DNA of 64,000 nucleotides from Luteolibacter sp. LG18 (GTDB taxonomy: Bacteria; Verrucomicrobiota; Verrucomicrobiia; Verrucomicrobiales; Akkermansiaceae), in contig NZ_AP024600.1 in assembly GCF_036322585.1 (NCBI RefSeq), forward strand, positions 4,960,001-5,024,000, given 5' to 3'. Shown piece after piece: positions 51,447 through 60,771 of this stretch (positions are counted from its first letter, which is position 1; every line of letters starts with the position of its first letter). Made by a program: the position numbers and the translations under genes. Below the pieces are notes generated by a model. It ran no database searches, was not told where the DNA came from, and saw only the letters and a list, made by a program, of their open reading frames with translations.

Positions 51447-54050
51447 ATGACCGTCCGCACGTCCGTCCTCGCCCTCCTGCTGACCTTGCCACTGGCGGGG
51501 GCACCGGCCCTGCGTGACCTCCAGCCGTGGCGACAGGGCTTGGAGGCGCTCGATGCCGAGCTCTGGGAGGTGGCCGACACCCGCTTCGAAGAAGCGCTGC
51601 AAACCCGCGACCTCACTCCCGCGGACCGCCACCAGATCGAGTTCAAGCGCCTCGAAGCCTGGATCCGCGGCGACCGCCCGGCCCAAGCGCTGACGAAATT
51701 GTCCGACCCGGCATTCGCGAGCGACGCGGAAACCTATTTCTGGAAGGCCCAGGCCTTGGCCGGTCTCGGTCGTTACCGCGAAGCCGTGGAGACCCTCGCC
51801 CCGGCGGAAGCCAATCCAAAGGCCGCCTTCCGCAACCAAGCGCTCCTCACCCGCGCCAATCTCCAGCTTTCCCTGGGCGACCAGGACGGAGCCTCCGCCA
51901 CCCTCGATCTCCTGGCCAAGGCCGGGGATGCGAAGCTGACGCGGATGGTGAAACTCCGCCAGGCCGCCATCCTCATCGACCGCGGCAAGTTCGCGGAAGC
52001 CCGCAAGCTGCTGCCCCCGGCCAAAACGCTGGAGGGCGCGGATTTGGCCGAGCAGGCCTTCCTCGATGCCACCCTGCTGCTGGCCGAGGGCCGGACCGAC
52101 GAGGCGACTGCCGCGTTCACTGCGCTCAAGGAACAGGCCGAAACCCGTTCCCGCTCCCGCTATTATGCCGCGGTCATTGGCTTGGCGGACGCCACCGCAG
52201 CCTCCGATGGGCCGGAAGCCGGTGCCCTGCTGTTGCTGGACGAGATCCAGAAACAGAAGGACGCGCCGATGCTGGACGTCATTTTCAAGCGGATCCTGCA
52301 ATGGCTGCCGGAGCATCCGATTCCCGCCGACCCGGTGCTGGAACGTCTGAAGCTCTGGATTCCCCCGAAACCGGCGGCGTTTCAGGGCGTGATCGCGGCC
52401 AGCGTCGAGAAAGACCCGGCCAAGGACACCTCGGGAGCGGCGGACGCTTGGCCGGTCGCCCCGGAAAAAACCACCCAGACGGCCACGAACGACCTCGCCG
52501 CGTTTTCGCTGTTCACCCGCGCCATCGGCCTCCGCCGCCAAGGCACGGTGGATAGCGCCCACGAAGCCGATTTCCTGATGTCGCGGCTCCGCTACGAGTA
52601 TCCGCGGCATTTCCTGGTGCCGAAGGCGCTGCTGGAGATCGGTCGCTGGCGCTTGGAGGACAAGCAGCCGGAAGCCGCCTTCGCCGCGCTCAATGCCGTG
52701 CTTCAAACGGCCAATTCCCCCCTGCTCAAGGGCGAGGCTGCCTTCACAGCCGCGCGGGCCGAATACGATCAAGACCACCCGGAAGCCGCGACCGCCCTTT
52801 TCGACCAAGCCGCCGCCCTGCTGCCGAACCGTGCGGGCGACACCGCCGCGCTGAACTCCGCGCTGACCCGGCTCCAGAACGGCTCGCTGGCCGCGTTTCC
52901 GCGCAGCGACAGTCCCGAGCGCGATGCCCGCATCCGCGCGGATCTCGACCTGGAGCGCGCGCTCTCCGATCCCTCCCCGGAAAAGAGCTGCGAGGCTCTC
53001 CAGCAATTCCTGTCCGCCCACCCGGACCACCCGCGCGCGGGGGAAGCCCGGCTCTCCGCGGCGATCGCGGCGCTGCGCATGCATCCGCCGGATTCCGCGT
53101 TTTCCAAGGCCCAGGTCGGCATGATCGAAGCCGATCCCGCGCTCTCGAAGAGCGTGCCCCCGGAACGCCTTGCATGGCTGCGTCTGGAAATCGCCGATCA
53201 GGCGGAATCCCCGGCGGATGCCATCCACGTGGCCCGCCAGTATCTGAATTCCTTCTCCGACAGCGGCAAGGGCCCGGAGGCCACGCTCATCCTCGGCCGT
53301 AACCTGTTCCGCAACGAGGATTACCACAACGCGCGGCTGACGCTGGAGAAGATGGCGGCCTCGGCCCCGAATTCGCCGATCGCTCCCGCCGCCCTGATGC
53401 TCGCCGCCCGCTCCGCCGCCCTCGGCGCGACCGACCAATCCCGCGAGGAGAGCCTGGCCCTGTATGCGAAGCTGATCGCCCGCAACGACGCGCTGACACC
53501 TCTCGCCCGCCTCGAACGCGCCAGCCTGCTCAACGACCTGTCCCGCCTGGATGTCGCGATCGCGGAACTCCAGCCGTGGTTCAACTCGATGAAGCCCGGC
53601 GATCCGCTGCGGATTCCCGCCGGGCTGCTGCTGGGCGACGCCCTCTACGCCCAAGGCGTGGAGAAACCCGCCTCGCTCGCCACCGCGCTGACCGTCTACG
53701 ACCAGCTCCTCGCCGAGGCCAAGAACCAGCCCGCGCTAATCAACCGCCTGCAATACCAGCGCGGCATGACCCTCGAACGTCTCCCCGGCCCGGAAGGCAC
53801 CACCCGCGCCGGCAGCGCGCTGGAGTGCTACGTGGCCGTGTTGCAGGCCGCTGACGACCACGCCCCCGCCGAGTGGAAGTGGTTCGAGAACTGCGGCTTC
53901 CGCGCCCTGAAGCTCCTGGAGGATGCCGGCAAGTGGCGCTCCGCGATGAAGATCGCCAGCAAGATCGCTTCCTTCAATGGTCCCCGCTCCGCCGAAGCCG
54001 CCGAGCGGGCGAAAACCATCCGGATGGAACAAATGATCTACGAAGACTGA
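51447..54050 (+). CDS. Large exported TPR-rich protein
   Basis: This 867-residue protein has a signal peptide (VRTSVLALLLTLPLAGAPA) and is helical repeats throughout: ETYFWKAQALAGLGRYREAV, KALLEIGRWRLEDKQPEAAF, AEDPALSKS-type linkers, GPEATLILGRNLFRNEDYHN and RLQYQRGMTLERLPGPEG. It resembles the exbBD-linked TPR protein in size and build, but I cannot show that they are direct paralogues. The gene is divergent from the phosphoesterase/TPR pair and 35 bp ahead of the aminotransferase. Confidence 0.75.
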   Translation: MTVRTSVLALLLTLPLAGAPALRDLQPWRQGLEALDAELWEVADTRFEEALQTRDLTPADRHQIEFKRLEAWIRGDRPAQALTKLSDPAFASDAETYFWKAQALAGLGRYREAVETLAPAEANPKAAFRNQALLTRANLQLSLGDQDGASATLDLLAKAGDAKLTRMVKLRQAAILIDRGKFAEARKLLPPAKTLEGADLAEQAFLDATLLLAEGRTDEATAAFTALKEQAETRSRSRYYAAVIGLADATAASDGPEAGALLLLDEIQKQKDAPMLDVIFKRILQWLPEHPIPADPVLERLKLWIPPKPAAFQGVIAASVEKDPAKDTSGAADAWPVAPEKTTQTATNDLAAFSLFTRAIGLRRQGTVDSAHEADFLMSRLRYEYPRHFLVPKALLEIGRWRLEDKQPEAAFAALNAVLQTANSPLLKGEAAFTAARAEYDQDHPEAATALFDQAAALLPNRAGDTAALNSALTRLQNGSLAAFPRSDSPERDARIRADLDLERALSDPSPEKSCEALQQFLSAHPDHPRAGEARLSAAIAALRMHPPDSAFSKAQVGMIEADPALSKSVPPERLAWLRLEIADQAESPADAIHVARQYLNSFSDSGKGPEATLILGRNLFRNEDYHNARLTLEKMAASAPNSPIAPAALMLAARSAALGATDQSREESLALYAKLIARNDALTPLARLERASLLNDLSRLDVAIAELQPWFNSMKPGDPLRIPAGLLLGDALYAQGVEKPASLATALTVYDQLLAEAKNQPALINRLQYQRGMTLERLPGPEGTTRAGSALECYVAVLQAADDHAPAEWKWFENCGFRALKLLEDAGKWRSAMKIASKIASFNGPRSAEAAERAKTIRMEQMIYED

Positions 54051-54085
54051 TTTCCCCTTCCTCACCGTATAACCAAGCCTCATCC

Positions 54086-55150
54086 ATGCCAAAATTGTTC
54101 ATCCCCGGACCGATCGACGTTTCCCCGGAAACCTACGCCGCCATGAGCCAGCCGATGATCGGCCACCGCGGCTCCGAGTTCGAAGCGCTCTACGCGTCGC
54201 TGCAGCCCGGCCTGCAGGAGATCATGGGCACGAAGCGCCCGGTGTTCCTTTCCACCTCCTCCGCCTGGGGCGTGATGGAGGCCTCGCTACGCAACCTGGT
54301 CCGCAAGAAGGTCCTCACCCTTTGCTGCGGTGCGTTCTCGGACAAGTGGTTCGACGTGGCGAAGAAGTGCGGTTTCGAAGCCGACAAGATCCAGGTCGAG
54401 TGGGGTGAAGCCATCGACCCGGAGACCGTCCGCGCCAAGCTCGCCGAAGGCGGCTTCGACACCGTGACCCTCATCCACAACGAGACCTCCACCGGCGTGA
54501 TGAACGATCTCCCGGCGATCGCGAAGGTGGTGAAGTCCTTCGAGGACGTTCTTCTGATCGTGGACACCGTGTCCTCGCTCTCCGGCACCCCGATCAATGC
54601 GGATGAACTGGGCCTCGACGTCACCCTCGCCGGTGTCCAGAAGGCGCTGGCGCTGCCGCCGGGTCTCGCCGTGTTCGCCGTTTCCGAAGCCGCCATGGCC
54701 CGCGCCAAGGCCCAGCCGAACCGCGGTTACTACTTCGACTTCCTCGAGTTCGCGAAGAACGCCGAGGCGAACAACACCCCGTCCACCCCGGCCATTTCCC
54801 TGCTTTTCGGCCTCCAGCAGATCCTCGCCAACATCAAGGCCGAAGGTTTCGCCAACCGCATCGCCCGCCACGAGGCGAACAACAAGCTGATCGCTGACTG
54901 GGCCGAACGCCACGGCTTCAAGAACTTCGCCCCCGAGGGCAACCGCTCCGTGACGCTCTCCTGCTTCCACACGCCTGAGGGCTTCGACCAGTCCGCCTTC
55001 ATCAAGAACCTGAAGTCGAAGCACGGTTTCGTGATCAACGGCGGCTACGGCAAGATCAAGGGCCTCACCTTCCGCATCTCCAACATGGGCAACGAGACCA
55101 AGGAGACCATGCAGGAGCTGATCGACGCCATGGACGACGTTCTCGGCTGA
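54086..55150 (+). CDS. Class V aminotransferase (alanine-glyoxylate/serine-pyruvate type)
   Basis: This 354-residue PLP enzyme has MPKLFIPGPIDVSPETYAAM at its start and MIGHRGSEFEALYASLQPGL, typical of the serine-pyruvate/alanine-glyoxylate group. VFLSTSSAWGVMEASLRNLV is the cofactor-phosphate segment, and LIVDTVSSLSGTPI holds the PLP-ring aspartate. The PLP lysine is probably the one in LAGVQKALALPPGL. Reaction partners cannot be fixed. In some bacteria such enzymes make serine from phosphohydroxypyruvate or recycle glyoxylate. The ATG at 54086 fits the family N-terminus. A strong terminator follows the stop. Confidence 0.92.
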   Translation: MPKLFIPGPIDVSPETYAAMSQPMIGHRGSEFEALYASLQPGLQEIMGTKRPVFLSTSSAWGVMEASLRNLVRKKVLTLCCGAFSDKWFDVAKKCGFEADKIQVEWGEAIDPETVRAKLAEGGFDTVTLIHNETSTGVMNDLPAIAKVVKSFEDVLLIVDTVSSLSGTPINADELGLDVTLAGVQKALALPPGLAVFAVSEAAMARAKAQPNRGYYFDFLEFAKNAEANNTPSTPAISLLFGLQQILANIKAEGFANRIARHEANNKLIADWAERHGFKNFAPEGNRSVTLSCFHTPEGFDQSAFIKNLKSKHGFVINGGYGKIKGLTFRISNMGNETKETMQELIDAMDDVLG

Positions 55151-55178
55151 TCCCGGGTAACAGTTGAAAGATTGCATG

Positions 55179-55212
55179 CGCGCGGAACCGTTTGGTTCCG
55201 CGCGTTTGTTTT
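55179..55212 (+). terminator. Intrinsic terminator of the aminotransferase gene
   Basis: A perfect 11-bp stem (CGCGCGGAACC) closes a GTTT loop, followed by TTTGTTTT. Confidence 0.92.
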
Positions 55213-55240
55213 ACCCAACAAACCCACCTCATCGCAGACC

Positions 55241-55927
55241 ATGAAAAACATCACTCTGTTCCTTGCCCTCGCCCTGCCCGCGTTCGCCGGAGAACCCAAC
55301 CAGCTCACCCCCGCGGAAAAGGCGGACGGCTTCAAGCTGCTCTTCGACGGCAAGACCACCGAAGGCTGGCGCAACTACAAGCAGGACAAGCCCTCCGACA
55401 AGACCACCGTCACCGACGGCGCCATCTCCCTGGTCAAGGGCAGCGGCAACCTGATCAGCAAGGACCAGTTCGAGAACTTCGAGTTCCGCTTCCAGTTCAA
55501 GATCGCCGCCAACGGCAACTCCGGCATCATGTGGCACGTCTCGGAAGCCAAGGGCCAACCCTACGAGACCGGCCCGGAATACCAGATCCTCGATTCCCTC
55601 GGCACCGGTTACGAGCATGAGCTCAAGAAGGGCAACATCGCCGGCAACTTCTACGACATTATCCCCGGCAAGAAGGAGTGGGCCAAGCCCGCCGGGGAAT
55701 GGAACGACGGCTCGATCAAAATCGTCGGCACCAAGGTCACCCTCACCATCAACGGCAATACCAGCGCGGACATCGACATGGCCACCGACGAGGGCAAGGC
55801 GCTGCTCGCAAAATCGAAGTTCGCCACCTGGCCCGCCTTCAACAAGGAAACCAAGGGCCACCTCTGCCTCCAGGAGCACGGCGATTCCGTTTCCTTCCGC
55901 AGCCTGCGGATCAAGGAGCTGAAGTAA
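55241..55927 (+). CDS. Secreted DUF1080 (3-keto-disaccharide hydrolase) protein
   Basis: This 228-residue protein has a signal peptide (KNITLFLALALPAFAGEP). The DUF1080 concanavalin-like fold is recognised by KLLFDGKTTEGWRNYKQD, NLISKDQFENFEFRFQFKIA, NSGIMWHVSEAKGQPYETGP, YEHELKKGNIAGNFYDIIPG and LCLQEHGDSVSFRSLRIKEL. Members are abundant in Verrucomicrobiota and Planctomycetota, and some hydrolyse 3-keto-glycosides. It lies between two terminators, so it is transcribed alone. Confidence 0.92.
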   Translation: MKNITLFLALALPAFAGEPNQLTPAEKADGFKLLFDGKTTEGWRNYKQDKPSDKTTVTDGAISLVKGSGNLISKDQFENFEFRFQFKIAANGNSGIMWHVSEAKGQPYETGPEYQILDSLGTGYEHELKKGNIAGNFYDIIPGKKEWAKPAGEWNDGSIKIVGTKVTLTINGNTSADIDMATDEGKALLAKSKFATWPAFNKETKGHLCLQEHGDSVSFRSLRIKELK

Positions 55928-55957
55928 GCGTTCCCCACCCCGCCTCATCGATCTCAA

Positions 55958-55993
55958 GGCCCCCGCTCCGCAAGGATCGGGGGCTTTTGTTTT
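55958..55993 (+). terminator. Intrinsic terminator of the DUF1080 gene
   Basis: A 7-bp GCCCCCG stem with a 12-nt loop is followed by TTTTGTTTT. Confidence 0.8.
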
Positions 55994-56046
55994 CACCAAG
56001 CTGAGACCTTGCCATACCCCATCGAGGTCTGAAGGCCCATGCCCGC

Positions 56047-56268
56047 ATGGCAGCCTATTTCGAGATAACCTCGAACATCGGCACGCCACCGGCGCTATGG
56101 GATGAAGTCGCCGAAATGGCGTGGAAACTCGGTCGCAAGGGAACCATTATTCCGCTCACCGATCTCATCATCGCCTGCTGCGCGAAACGGGCCGGTGCGG
56201 CGGTGATGACCCGGGACAAGCATTTCGATTGCATCCCCGGCCTCACCATCGTGACGCCACCCTGGTGA
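56047..56268 (+). pseudogene. VapC-like PIN-domain toxin remnant (N-terminus lost)
   Basis: The 73 residues match the C-terminal half of a PIN nuclease: IPLTDLIIACCAKRAGAAVM followed by TRDKHFDCIPGL. The first half, with the first catalytic aspartate, is missing, because the DUF1080 terminator ends only 54 bp before this start. No antitoxin gene is present. It is best read as a decayed toxin-antitoxin locus. A genuine short protein is less likely. Confidence 0.6.
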
Positions 56269-56279
56269 CTGCGCGTATT

Positions 56280-56633
56280 TCACTCGAAAAACGTGTCCTC
56301 GTGCGCGTAGGGCGGCGCACAGCAGCAGAGGAAGCGGAGCGGCTCAATGGCGGTGATCTGGTGCCAGGCCCCGGCCGGGATCAGGATCGCGTCCCCGGGG
56401 ACCACCTCGCGGGATTCGCCATCGATCTCCATGGTTCCCCGCCCTTCCAGCAGGTAGTAGAACTCCTCGCTGGCGCGGTGGTAGTGGCGCTCGGTCGCTC
56501 CGCCCGCCGGAATGGTGGCTTCCGCCAGGCTCTGGTTCGCCACCGGGGCATTGGCCCGGTCCAGCAGGCTGCGGATGGTGGAGCCATCCTTGGTGGTGAA
56601 AGGAACCTGGCTGGCGTGGGATCGGACTTCCAT
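56280..56633 (-). CDS. Small cupin-domain protein
   Basis: This 117-residue single-domain cupin has motif 1 ([19 protein letters not shown], with metal-binding histidines and a glutamate) and motif 2 ([17 protein letters not shown]). It has no signal peptide, so it is cytosolic. Such proteins are sugar-phosphate or oxalate-type enzymes or metal-binding isomerases; the substrate is not readable. The 3' end lies 12 bp from the PIN remnant. Confidence 0.88.
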   Translation of the reverse strand: MEVRSHASQVPFTTKDGSTIRSLLDRANAPVANQSLAEATIPAGGATERHYHRASEEFYYLLEGRGTMEIDGESREVVPGDAILIPAGAWHQITAIEPLRFLCCCAPPYAHEDTFFE

Positions 56634-56785
56634 GGGGCCGGATTCCAGCCCACGATCCGAGCCTGCGGAAGCAAGTTATTCACAAAAACGTCAGATACCG
56701 GCAGTTTCTGCTTGGCAAGCCGGGGGTGAGGGTGCAATTTCCGCGCCCGCCCGTCACCGGGCATTCTTCCGAACGACCCACTGAC

Positions 56786-57037
56786 ATGGCCGTAGCTCTC
56801 CGACTCAATCGCCAAGGCACCAAAGACCGCCCGTATTACAAGATCGTCGCTGTGGACAGCCGCAAGCGCCGTGACGGTCGTTACATCGAGCAGGTCGGCA
56901 CCTACGACCCGCTCAAGGAAGGTGCCAACTACGAAATCGACCTGGAGAAGGTCGACAAGTGGCTCTCCGTGGGTGCGCAGGCTTCCGAAACCGTGGCCAG
57001 CATCATCCGCAAGTCCCGCACCGCTGCTTCCAAGTAA
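56786..57037 (+). CDS. rpsP: 30S ribosomal protein S16
   Basis: This 83-residue protein has the standard S16 sequence: [40 protein letters not shown]. The ATG at 56786 matches the family start; the frame remains open further upstream. It is not followed by rimM, trmD and rplS as in many bacteria: a terminator and an aquaporin gene come next. Confidence 0.97.
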   Translation: MAVALRLNRQGTKDRPYYKIVAVDSRKRRDGRYIEQVGTYDPLKEGANYEIDLEKVDKWLSVGAQASETVASIIRKSRTAASK

Positions 57038-57057
57038 GCCGGACATTTTTTCCGAAT

Positions 57058-57093
57058 CGACCGCGCTCCTCAGGGACCGCGGTCGTTTTGTTT
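57058..57093 (+). terminator. Intrinsic terminator of rpsP
   Basis: An 8-bp CGACCGCG/CGCGGTCG stem with a 12-nt loop is followed by TTTTGTTT. Confidence 0.8.
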
Positions 57094-57139
57094 CCACGAG
57101 CTTGCATTGTGCATTTCCGCCGATCTAACATCGGGATGC

Positions 57140-57769
57140 ATGAAAAAGCTTCTGGTTGAATTCATCGGTACGTTTTTTCTGACTCTCACGGTCGCCACCG
57201 CGGCCGTCCTCGGGACCGGCACGCCCCACGCGGCCTTCGCCATCGGCGCGGTGCTGATGGTGATGATCTATGCCGGCGGGCACGTTTCAGGGGCTCACTA
57301 CAATCCCGCGGTATCGCTCGCGGTTTACCTGCGGGGCCGCAGTTCCCTGCAGGATCTGATCTCCTACGTGGGCATCCAACTGGTGGCGGCGGTGGTCGCC
57401 GTGTTTGTCGCCAAGGCCTTGGTGCCGGGACAGGCAGTGGAGCCGAAGGTCTTCCCGCATGTCGCCCCGGTGCTGATCGCGGAACTGCTGTTCACTTTCG
57501 CCCTCGCATGGGTGGTCCTGAATACCGCCACCGCCAAGGCCACCTCCGGCAATTCGAACTACGGCCTCGCGATCGGTTTCACGGTGCTCGCCGGAGCGAT
57601 CACGGTCGGCGGCATTTCCCTCGGCGCGTTCAACCCCGCGGTCAGCACCCTGCTTCTGGTGATCGGGAAACTGAAGGTCGCCGATTGCTGGCTGCACTTC
57701 CTGCCTCAGGTGCTCGGAGCGGTGGGGGCGGCGTATGCGTTCAAGACGACGCATCCGGAGGATCGGTAG
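57140..57769 (+). CDS. MIP-family aquaporin
   Basis: This 209-residue integral membrane channel has six helices and both pore-lining NPA motifs: SGAHYNPAVSLAVY near residue 53 and LGAFNPAVSTLLLV near residue 174. The starting helix (LVEFIGTFFLTLTVATAAVL) is typical. It fits water channels (AqpZ-like) better than glycerol facilitators by size, but the selectivity residues were not analysed. The ATG at 57140 begins the first helix. Confidence 0.92.
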   Translation: MKKLLVEFIGTFFLTLTVATAAVLGTGTPHAAFAIGAVLMVMIYAGGHVSGAHYNPAVSLAVYLRGRSSLQDLISYVGIQLVAAVVAVFVAKALVPGQAVEPKVFPHVAPVLIAELLFTFALAWVVLNTATAKATSGNSNYGLAIGFTVLAGAITVGGISLGAFNPAVSTLLLVIGKLKVADCWLHFLPQVLGAVGAAYAFKTTHPEDR

Positions 57770-57792
57770 CGCGAAACAGGGCTTCGCGCTCC

Positions 57793-59304
57793 TCACAACG
57801 CCGCCCGGCTCCTGGCAACCAGCGGGCTGTCCGCGACGCTGGAACCTTTCAGCCAATGCGTGCTGGCGGCGAGGAAGCGGTTCCGGAATGCCGGCGAAAG
57901 GGTGCTGAAGTCCTCGATGATGGCGCTGCTGTATTTGTAATCGTGGGAATCGGTTCCCTTCAAATAGATCAGGCGCTGGGCCGCGTTCGTGAAGAGCTTC
58001 GGATCGCCACCCGCATTGAGGAAACCCAAGGTCCGACGGGCGGCGGTCAGGCGATCCTCCGCCAGCCCGGCGAAGATTTCCGCCACGGCTTCCTCCCCTT
58101 TCGATTTCGCCGGCAGCGCCTCGAAGGTGTCGATCTCCACCCCGCCCTTCACCTCCGCGTCGTCGCGGAACAGAGTGAGGAACGACGCGTTCTGGAGCAT
58201 CAGGAAACGCCGCGTGGCGTCGTCCTGCGCGTGCTGGAAGGCGTAGTGCAGCGCGTTGGTGGTGGTGGAGGCATGCAGGGTGATGATCCCAGGCGAGCGC
58301 ATCAGCAGTTCGCCCGCGAATTGGAACATGCCATCCCACACCGGCTGCGGACTGCATCCGCCATTGATCAAGGCCACCACTTTGGCAGAGGCATCGTCCC
58401 ACGTCCCGGCACGCAACACCTTCATCATCTCCCCCACGGCATCGGCGCGGTTCTCGCCGCTGTTCCAGGTCGCGCGCAGCTCTTTCAGCCGCTCTTCGTT
58501 CTTCCTCCCCGGTCGATCCGCCAACGCGTCCTTGGTCGACGGATTCGCACCATTGAACTCCAGCATCGCATACGCCAGCGAACGCAGCACCGGCTCGGCG
58601 TGTTGCCAGCCGATCGTTTCCAGCAGCCGCCAACTGTTCGAGACGTAGATCGCCTTGTGGCCGATGTCCCGGTAATCTCGCGCGCCGTAGCGGCAGAACA
58701 GATCGAAGGCCGCCTGGGTCCCCACGTTCCGTGCCACCCCGGCCGCCGCGCCATCCGCGATCGATCCATCCCACGCGTCCATCCCCTTCCGGAACAAGTC
58801 CACGGCCCGTTCGGCGGAGGGCACCTCGGCCTCTTTCACCGCTTCCATCGTCCAGTCACCCTCCTGCCGGTCCTTTTCCTGGGACGACTTGAATTGATCC
58901 AGCGCCCAGAAAAGCGGCAGCCAACGGTCTTCCGGCGGCGAATTCTGGCTGGCCAGATGGGCGGAGTTCACCACCAGCACGGCGTGGAATTTGAAGCCCA
59001 CCGGCCGCGGCTGGATGTTCCGAATGCCCGCCAATAGCAGGGCGGCGAGGATTTCCCGGTGCGTGGTGCCACCCTTGATCTTTCCTCCCACCTCCTCCAG
59101 CAACCGCTCCCGCGGGGTGTCTTCCAGCAGCCGGACCAGCGGCTCGATTTCCGGCAGGAAACGCACCATGCCCGGATCCACCCTCGCCTCCGCCGCGGAC
59201 ACCAGCGGCAGCTTGGACAGGAATCCGAGACTCCCCGCGCCGAGCAGGGCTCCTTGCGTGGTCGTCGATAGAAACCCGCGTCGTGTCCAATCCGGTTCCG
59301 CCAT
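57793..59304 (-). CDS. Tat-exported protein of unknown function
   Basis: The protein has 503 residues from the ATG at 59304. The Tat signal is TRRGFLSTTTQGALLGAGSL. The mature part is alpha-helical: IEPLVRLLEDTPRERLLEEV, AALLLAGIRNIQPRPVGFKF, HAVLVVNSAHLASQNSPPED, VWDGMFQFAGELLMRSPGII and FLTLFRDDAEVKGGVEIDTF. The many His, Asp and Glu residues could bind a cofactor, which would explain Tat use. I do not recognise the family with certainty. It probably belongs to the planctomycete/verrucomicrobial Tat proteins with no known activity. Confidence 0.75.
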   Translation of the reverse strand: MAEPDWTRRGFLSTTTQGALLGAGSLGFLSKLPLVSAAEARVDPGMVRFLPEIEPLVRLLEDTPRERLLEEVGGKIKGGTTHREILAALLLAGIRNIQPRPVGFKFHAVLVVNSAHLASQNSPPEDRWLPLFWALDQFKSSQEKDRQEGDWTMEAVKEAEVPSAERAVDLFRKGMDAWDGSIADGAAAGVARNVGTQAAFDLFCRYGARDYRDIGHKAIYVSNSWRLLETIGWQHAEPVLRSLAYAMLEFNGANPSTKDALADRPGRKNEERLKELRATWNSGENRADAVGEMMKVLRAGTWDDASAKVVALINGGCSPQPVWDGMFQFAGELLMRSPGIITLHASTTTNALHYAFQHAQDDATRRFLMLQNASFLTLFRDDAEVKGGVEIDTFEALPAKSKGEEAVAEIFAGLAEDRLTAARRTLGFLNAGGDPKLFTNAAQRLIYLKGTDSHDYKYSSAIIEDFSTLSPAFRNRFLAASTHWLKGSSVADSPLVARSRAAL

Positions 59305-59392
59305 ATCATGGAAGATGCTGGGGGGCGTAAGATCTTCCATGAAAATCGATGAAGGCGCGATGGGGCTGTAATTTTTCGCGTTCCCGGCTTCC

Positions 59393-59423
59393 ATTGGCGT
59401 GGATTCGCGTCCATTCGCGGTTC
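59393..59423 (+). repeat. Dispersed 31-nt repeat, copy 3
   Basis: ATTGGCGTGGATTCGCGTCC followed by ATTCGCGGTTC lies 31 bp upstream of prfA. It matches the two copies near 10.2 kb, so the element occurs in at least two intergenic places in this window. Confidence 0.6.
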
Positions 59424-59453
59424 ATCCTCCGCCCGCCACCGGGTCCGCTTTTC

Positions 59454-60527
59454 ATGGATTACTCCGCTCTCATCGCCAAACGCCGCCTGCGCTTCGAGGA
59501 AGTCGATGCCGCCGTGGGCAATCCCGATCTTTTCTCGAATCCAAAGCTCGCCACCGAACTCCTGCGCGAGCACCGCAAGCTGTGCCAGACGCTGGACCTG
59601 TGGGAACGCCACGAGGATGTGAAGCGCCAGCTCGCCGACAACGAGGAGCTGGCGAAAACCGATGACCCGGATCTCTCCGCCATGGCCGCGGAGGAAATTC
59701 CCGCGCTTCAGAAGGAAAGCGCCCGTCTCGCCGAGGATCTGCAATACGCCCTGCTACCCGCCGATCCGAACGAGGACCGCGACGCGATGCTCGAAATCCG
59801 CGCCGGGGCCGGTGGCGACGAGGCCTCGCTGTTCGCAGCCGAACTGATGCGCATGTACCAGCGCCACGCCGAACTGCGCGGCTGGAAGGCGGAGCACCTG
59901 GAAAGCAGCCCGTCGGAAGTCGGCGGCTTCAAGGAAGTGATCCTCAAGATCACCGGCGAAGAGGTCTTCCGCTTCCTCAAGTACGAGTCCGGCGTCCACC
60001 GCGTGCAGCGCGTGCCCGCCACCGAAGCACAAGGCCGCATCCACACCTCCACCGTCACCGTGGCCGTGATGCCGGAGGCGGAGGAAGTCGACGTCGAAAT
60101 CAAGCAGGACGACCTCCGCATCGAGGTCTGCCGAGCAGGCGGCGCGGGCGGCCAGCACGTGAACCGCACCGAGTCCGCGGTGCAAATTTTCCACCTTCCG
60201 ACCGGCCTCATGGTGCGCTGCGAGGACGGCCGCTCCCAGATCCAGAACAAGGAAAAGGGGCTCCAGATCCTGCGCACCAAGCTTTATGAAATGAAGCTGC
60301 GGGAGCAACAGGACGCCCACTCCGCGCACCGCCGTTCGCTGATCGGCTCCGGCGACCGCTCGGAGAAAATCCGCACCTACAACTTCCCGCAGTCACGCGT
60401 GACCGATCACCGCATCGGCTACACCTCGCACAACCTGACCGGCATCCTCGACGGCGACTTCTTCGAGTTCACCCACGAACTCCAGAAGACCGAGATGGCG
60501 GAAAAGCTCGCGGAGGCCGGATTGTAA
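59454..60527 (+). CDS. prfA: Peptide chain release factor 1
   Basis: This 357-residue factor recognises UAA and UAG. The PAT tripeptide anticodon sits in RVQRVPATEAQGRIHTS, and the catalytic GGQ in AGGAGGQHVNRTESAV. The start MDYSALIAKRRLRFEEVDAA is typical. The PAT (not SPF) shows that it is RF1 rather than RF2. The ATG at 59454 was chosen because the frame upstream includes the dispersed repeat and is not family-like. The hemK/prmC gene often found next to prfA is absent. Confidence 0.97.
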   Translation: MDYSALIAKRRLRFEEVDAAVGNPDLFSNPKLATELLREHRKLCQTLDLWERHEDVKRQLADNEELAKTDDPDLSAMAAEEIPALQKESARLAEDLQYALLPADPNEDRDAMLEIRAGAGGDEASLFAAELMRMYQRHAELRGWKAEHLESSPSEVGGFKEVILKITGEEVFRFLKYESGVHRVQRVPATEAQGRIHTSTVTVAVMPEAEEVDVEIKQDDLRIEVCRAGGAGGQHVNRTESAVQIFHLPTGLMVRCEDGRSQIQNKEKGLQILRTKLYEMKLREQQDAHSAHRRSLIGSGDRSEKIRTYNFPQSRVTDHRIGYTSHNLTGILDGDFFEFTHELQKTEMAEKLAEAGL

Positions 60528-60771
60528 GCCAGGTCGCCCATAAACGGGTGGTTTTCCCGAAAGGCTGGTTCAGCGACCGAACCAGCGGCGTCCGTCCGCG
60601 TCCGCCCATTTTGACCGGAATTGCCCATGGCACCAAGGCTCCCGGCCTTGCCAAAATGGTCGGCAGCATCGTGTCGGATTTCCGGCGCTCATGTTTTTCC
60701 TTCCCCACAAGCCCTTCATTTTGAGAAAAGGACACTGATCGTTTTGTTCATTGCTCACTTGTTGCTGCCTC

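Noticed and set aside
51300..53654. 784-codon minus-strand frame over the large TPR gene
   Set aside because: Shadow of the plus-strand TPR gene, with no signal peptide or domain.
60564..60586. GCTGGTTC/GAACCAGC hairpin after prfA as a terminator
   Set aside because: It lacks a following T run. It may be a weak structure, but nothing supports a termination role.
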